Assembly (NCBI RefSeq): GCF_022662535.1
Contig: NZ_JAKQYM010000004.1
Location: 124,001-188,000, forward strand
DNA: 64,000 nt
Direction: 5' to 3'
Source: Polaribacter marinus
GTDB taxonomy: Bacteria > Bacteroidota > Bacteroidia > Flavobacteriales > Flavobacteriaceae
The translations under genes were made by a program, and so were the position numbers. Positions 60,547-64,000 of this stretch are shown here, in pieces; the first letter of the stretch is position 1, and every line of letters starts with the position of its first letter. The notes under the pieces are model-generated. The model made no database searches and was not told the origin of the DNA. It saw nothing but the letters and a program-made list of their open reading frames with translations.

Positions 60547-61233
60547 TTAAAAACCATTTGCAATTTTCTCTAATTCATCCTTATTCAGAATTGTAATGTT
60601 TTTTCCTTTAAACTCTATGATTTTTTTCTTTTTTAGGTCAGATAATAAGCGAATTGCAGATTCTGTTGCGGTACCAATAATATTGGCAATGTCATCTCTA
60701 GAAAGATAAATGTTGATATTACCTTCGTTATCCGTGTTGAATTTAGAATGCAAATGTAAAAGTGTTTCTGCTAAACGTTGTTTTACGGTTTTTTGAGCCA
60801 TATCAACCACTAAGTTATCGGCACTTTTTAAAGATTTTGCCATATCTTTTAAAACGCCCATAGCAAACGCACTATTTTTTTCTAAATCTTTAACAATTTC
60901 GTCTTTTGGAATAAAACAAACTTCCATATCGTTTAAAGCTACTGCTTTAAGATTAGAAGCTTCATCAGAAATTAAACTTCTTTCTCCTAATAAGTTACCG
61001 GGTTGAATTAGGCTAATAATTTGGTTTCTTCCATTTTCACTAATTTTAGAAACCTTACAAACGCCTTCTTTAATACAAAAAACACCGTTAATATGTTCTC
61101 CTTCTTCAAATAATACTTCTCCTTTTTTTACGGTTTTTGAAGTTTTGCAAGCAGACATTCTTAGCAACTCTTCTTTTGAAAGGTGCTTTAAAGAACTAAA
61201 TTGTCGAACAATACATTGCTCACATTTACTCAT
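60547..61233 (-). CDS. Crp/Fnr family regulator (Fnr-like)
   Basis: A 228-residue regulator. The cyclic-nucleotide-type effector domain (KKGEVLFEEGEHINGVFCIK, GNLLGERSLI) is followed by a HTH_Crp domain with LSRDDIANIIGTATESAIRL (~171-190, recognition helix with E..S/A..R). The N terminus carries SKCEQC (Cys4, Cys7), and MEVCFIP gives a Cys at the place of E. coli Fnr Cys122. The third N-terminal Fnr Cys is absent at its normal position; Cys29 (MSACK) lies 22 residues after Cys7. It may still bind an iron-sulfur cluster or sense redox otherwise. It is divergent from the copper ATPase gene, as is common for Fnr regulators of cytochrome cbb3 clusters. Confidence 0.9.
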   Translation of the reverse strand: MSKCEQCIVRQFSSLKHLSKEELLRMSACKTSKTVKKGEVLFEEGEHINGVFCIKEGVCKVSKISENGRNQIISLIQPGNLLGERSLISDEASNLKAVALNDMEVCFIPKDEIVKDLEKNSAFAMGVLKDMAKSLKSADNLVVDMAQKTVKQRLAETLLHLHSKFNTDNEGNINIYLSRDDIANIIGTATESAIRLLSDLKKKKIIEFKGKNITILNKDELEKIANGF

Positions 61234-61263
61234 ACTTAATAGGGATTTTTATATAGTTTAAAT

Positions 61264-61292
61264 CAAAAATACTAAAAAACTGACAAATATCA
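61264..61292. promoter_or_regulatory. Candidate promoter and Fnr-type site between the divergent genes
   Basis: TATTTTTG on the minus strand (61264-61271) fits the -7 box for the fnr-like gene (31 bases from its ATG). TGACAAATATCA at 61281-61292 is an imperfect palindrome (TGA..TCA with matching inner A/T), which could be a Crp/Fnr-type operator. Confidence 0.35.
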
Positions 61293-61319
61293 TATTTTAA
61301 GATAAACTCTTATTAGAAA

Positions 61320-61333
61320 TTTGCCTAGGCAAA
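61320..61333 (+). promoter_or_regulatory. Perfect palindrome upstream of the copper ATPase
   Basis: TTTGCCTAGGCAAA is a perfect 14-base palindrome ending 10 bases before the ATPase ATG, where the ribosome-binding region lies. It may be an operator, or a small RNA hairpin hiding the start site. Confidence 0.5.
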
Positions 61334-61342
61334 AGAGTAAAT

Positions 61343-63718
61343 ATGAAATCTAAGCAATGTTATCACTGTGGTGATTCTTGTGATGATGACTTAATTAAGT
61401 TTAATGAAAAAACGTTCTGTTGTAACGGTTGTAAGACGGTTTATGAGATTTTTTCTGAGAATGATTTAACTTGTTATTACAATTTTCAAGACAATCCTGG
61501 AGCAATACCAACAGAAATTCAAGGCAAGTATGATTTCTTGGATAATAAAGAAATTGCGGATAAATTATTAGATTTCTCTGATGGAAACACACAAATAGCA
61601 ACTTTATATATACCTCACATTCATTGTAGTTCTTGTATTTGGGTGTTAGAAAATTTACATAAATTAAATCCAAAAGTTTCATCTTCTCAAGTAGATTTTC
61701 CAAAGAAAAAAGTAAGAGTTACCTACAATTCAGATGAAACCACATTAAAAGAGATTGTATTATTATTAAGCTCTATTGGTTATGAGCCTTATATCAGTTT
61801 AGAAGATTACGAAAGTGGGAAAAAGGCAGTAGATAGAAGTTTAATTTATAAGTTAGGAGTTGCAGGTTTTGCTTTTGGGAATGTAATGTTTCTTTCTTTT
61901 CCAGAATACTTTCAAGTTGATGGTTTTTGGATAGAACATTATAAAAATGTCTTTAGGTGGTTAATGTTTTTCTTTTCTTTGCCTGTTGTTTTTTATGCAG
62001 GAAAAGATTATTTTATATCGGCCTACAAAGGTTTACGGTCTAAAATTTTAAATATAGATGTGCCTATAGCACTTGGGATTTCGGTTCTTTTTATTAGAAG
62101 TACTGTAGAAATTATATTTGACTTAGGAACTGGTTTTTTTGATAGTTTAACAGGGTTGGTTTTCTTTTTGTTATTAGGGAAATTTTTTCAACAAAAAACT
62201 TATAATTTTTTATCTTTTGAGAGAGATTATAAATCGTATTTCCCAATTGCGGTAACACGAATTTTATCTAGTGATAAAGAAGAAAATGTTCAAATTTATG
62301 ATGTTGAAAAGGGAGATAGGTTATTAATTAGAAATCAAGAGTTAATTCCTGTAGACGGAATTTTAATCAATGGTAATGCAGAGCTAGATTATAGTTTTGT
62401 AACAGGAGAAGCAGAGCCTGTAGCTAAGAAATCTGGAGATAAAATTTTTGCAGGAGGAAAGCAACTTTCTGGAGTTATAGAAATGGAAGTTTTAGCTTCT
62501 GTTTCTCAAAGTTATTTAACACAATTATGGAGTAATGATGTGTTTCAAAAAAACAAAAAATCACATTATAAAACCATTACAGATAATATTAGTAAAAAAT
62601 TTACCATTATTGTTTTGTTAATTGCTTTTGTGTCAACTACTTTTTGGTTGTTTATAGATGTTAGTAAAGCTTTAAATGTGTTTACTGCGGTTTTAATTAT
62701 TGCATGCCCTTGCGCCATTGCTTTAGCAGCTCCGTTTGCTTTAGGGAATATGTTGCGTATTTTTGGGAAGCAAAAATTTTATCTTAAAAACACTACGGTT
62801 GTAGAGCAGTTAGCGGCAATTGATACAATTATTTTTGATAAAACAGGAACATTAACGACTCATAAAGAGAATACAATTTCTTATGATGGAGTTCGGTTAA
62901 ATAATCAAGAAAAAAGTATCTTGAAAAGTTCTTTAAGAGCTTCTAATCATCCATTAAGTAGAACCTTATATAGTACTTTTGATGATGTAGAAACATTAAC
63001 AATAACAGATTTTAAAGAAGTTGTAGGAAAAGGTATTGAAGTTAATTATAAAGAAACTAATCTAAAATTAGGTGCTTCATCTTATGTAAAAAATAATGAT
63101 AAAAAATCAACTTTAGATACATCTGTTTACATCAGTTTTAATGATGTTTATAAAGGTAAATTTACTTTTAAAAATTCGTATAGAAAAGGTGTAAAAGACT
63201 TATTTAATTCATTAAAAAATAATTTTAACTTAGCAGTGGTATCTGGAGATAATGAAGGGGAAAGAGTTTTTTTAGAAGAAAATTTGCCAAAAGGAACGCA
63301 ATTAATGTTTAACCAAAAACCCGAAGATAAATTAAACGTTGTTGCAAGTCTCCAAAAAAAGGATGAAAAAGTATTGATGATTGGCGATGGTTTAAATGAC
63401 GCAGGTGCTTTGGCTCAAAGTGATGTAGGTGTTGCTTTGTCAGAAAACATCAATGTATTTTCTCCTGCTTGTGATGGAATTTTAGACGCATCAAAATTTA
63501 ACAAGATAGGAACCTATATTAAGGCATCAAAAAAAGCAATACAGATTATTAAATATAGTTTTATACTTTCTTTGTGCTATAATGTAATTGGATTGTATTT
63601 TGCTGTAACGGGTCAATTAATGCCTGTAATTGCAGCTATTTTAATGCCATTGAGTTCTATTAGTATTGTTGTGTTTACAACCATTTCTACAAATTTATTA
63701 GGAAATAAAATCAAATAA
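61343..63718 (+). CDS. ccoI: CcoI/FixI-type heavy-metal P1B ATPase
   Basis: A 791-residue copper-type P1B ATPase. An N-terminal Cys-rich region ([26 protein letters not shown], residues ~5-36) and an HMA-type domain with [13 protein letters not shown] (~92-104, CxxC) precede the pump: TGE motif [12 protein letters not shown] (~350), membrane metal site [12 protein letters not shown] (CPC, ~454-456), phosphorylation site FDKTGTLTT (~498) and hinge [12 protein letters not shown] (~685). The N-terminal Cys-rich block is that of CcoI/FixI, which supply Cu to cytochrome cbb3. Here the usual ccoS-ccoNO genes do not follow: a deoD gene begins two bases after the stop codon. Confidence 0.92.
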   Translation: MKSKQCYHCGDSCDDDLIKFNEKTFCCNGCKTVYEIFSENDLTCYYNFQDNPGAIPTEIQGKYDFLDNKEIADKLLDFSDGNTQIATLYIPHIHCSSCIWVLENLHKLNPKVSSSQVDFPKKKVRVTYNSDETTLKEIVLLLSSIGYEPYISLEDYESGKKAVDRSLIYKLGVAGFAFGNVMFLSFPEYFQVDGFWIEHYKNVFRWLMFFFSLPVVFYAGKDYFISAYKGLRSKILNIDVPIALGISVLFIRSTVEIIFDLGTGFFDSLTGLVFFLLLGKFFQQKTYNFLSFERDYKSYFPIAVTRILSSDKEENVQIYDVEKGDRLLIRNQELIPVDGILINGNAELDYSFVTGEAEPVAKKSGDKIFAGGKQLSGVIEMEVLASVSQSYLTQLWSNDVFQKNKKSHYKTITDNISKKFTIIVLLIAFVSTTFWLFIDVSKALNVFTAVLIIACPCAIALAAPFALGNMLRIFGKQKFYLKNTTVVEQLAAIDTIIFDKTGTLTTHKENTISYDGVRLNNQEKSILKSSLRASNHPLSRTLYSTFDDVETLTITDFKEVVGKGIEVNYKETNLKLGASSYVKNNDKKSTLDTSVYISFNDVYKGKFTFKNSYRKGVKDLFNSLKNNFNLAVVSGDNEGERVFLEENLPKGTQLMFNQKPEDKLNVVASLQKKDEKVLMIGDGLNDAGALAQSDVGVALSENINVFSPACDGILDASKFNKIGTYIKASKKAIQIIKYSFILSLCYNVIGLYFAVTGQLMPVIAAILMPLSSISIVVFTTISTNLLGNKIK

Positions 63719-63720
63719 TT

Positions 63721-64000
63721 ATGAGTGTACATATTGAAGCAAAAAAAGGAGAAATAGCAGAAACGGTATTGTTACCTGGAGATCCTATGAGAGCAAAATG
63801 GATCGCAGATACTTTTTTAAAAGAAGTCATTCAGTATAATGATGTTAGAGGAATGTTGGGTTTTACGGGGACTTATAAAGGAAATAGAGTTTCGGTCCAA
63901 GGTACAGGAATGGGAATTCCTTCTACATTAATTTATTGCACAGAGCTTATAACAGAATATGGTGTAAAAAACTTAATTAGGGTTGGTTCTGCAGGGTCAT
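63721..64000 (+). CDS. deoD: Purine-nucleoside phosphorylase DeoD, N-terminal part (cut by window end)
   Basis: ATG 63721, two bases after the ATPase stop, opens a frame without stop to the window end (93 codons). [27 protein letters not shown] is the characteristic DeoD opening ([13 protein letters not shown] kept here), followed by [37 protein letters not shown] (phosphate-binding region) and [10 protein letters not shown]. DeoD is the hexameric trimer-of-dimers purine nucleoside phosphorylase that splits (deoxy)nucleosides to bases and sugar phosphate. Tight spacing implies co-transcription with the copper ATPase gene, an unusual partner. Confidence 0.93.
   Translation, partial: MSVHIEAKKGEIAETVLLPGDPMRAKWIADTFLKEVIQYNDVRGMLGFTGTYKGNRVSVQGTGMGIPSTLIYCTELITEYGVKNLIRVGSAGS

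Overview
The window is AT-rich chromosomal DNA from a member of the Bacteroidota, most probably a (marine-type) Flavobacteriaceae such as Polaribacter, Tenacibaculum or a relative. The evidence is a type IX secretion trio (type-B C-terminal-domain adhesin, PorP/SprF, OmpA), promoters with the Bacteroidota -7 box TAnnTTTG, a GYDIA-type GHMP kinase, POT peptide transporters, DUF4407, M56/BlaI pairs and intergenic repeats typical of flavobacterial genomes. The genus is an inference; no rRNA is present.

Layout. 1-2.6 kb: end of a cyclase-family gene, a DUF4260 membrane protein, a VIT1/CCC1-type transporter and a cytochrome b561-type gene bracketed by two copies of a dispersed intergenic repeat. 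2.9-5.9 kb: a tight extracytoplasmic redox operon (thioredoxin, ApbE flavin transferase, Cys-rich DUF4266 lipoprotein, DUF3570 outer-membrane-like protein), followed by a decayed HxlR regulator. 6.4-11.2 kb: CorA, YjbR, a DUF3781-like protein, 5-formyl-THF cyclo-ligase, adenine deaminase, an intergenic region with a REP-like repeat and a candidate structured RNA, and PhnA. 11.3-15.3 kb: DUF4407 protein and a BlaI/M56 regulatory pair whose two BlaI operators sit exactly on the -33 and -7 promoter boxes. 15.4-21.5 kb: cyclophilin and three peptidases (M1, S9, M20).

21.55-29.07 kb: a tRNA-Leu(TAG) gene holds a roughly 7.4-kb integrative element bounded by 17-bp direct repeats. It encodes a tyrosine recombinase, an AlpA-like HTH protein, a P4/D5-type primase-helicase, a Toprim protein, two small phage-like proteins, an uncharacterised 375-aa protein and a cargo gene that is itself bounded by a 23-bp direct repeat. 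It has no recognisable conjugation or virion genes, so it looks like a small mobilisable island or phage satellite. It also carries its own terminator just inside attL, replacing the tRNA terminator that was displaced to the far end.

29.1-44.4 kb: a hypothetical gene, DNA/RNA endonuclease, thioesterase, S41 tail-specific protease, then surE / membrane protein / lpxB / NlpC-P60 / comEC, a thioredoxin and a peptide-use cluster (two POT transporters and a DPP-IV-type peptidase). 44.5-49.3 kb: mevalonate genes (HMG-CoA reductase fused to a DUF1569 domain, GHMP kinase), a HI0933-type flavoprotein and a thioredoxin-fold protein. 49.3-58.9 kb: a YoaK protein and the T9SS operon; the 1942-aa adhesin has 16 repeats of about 79 aa with a 711-bp higher-order period. 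58.9-64 kb: a long non-coding stretch, an AraC regulator, an Fnr-like regulator divergent from a CcoI/FixI-type copper ATPase, and the start of deoD, cut by the window end.

The best candidates for something little described are the tRNA-Leu island with its nested cargo and 375-aa protein, and the ApbE-DUF4266-DUF3570 redox operon.
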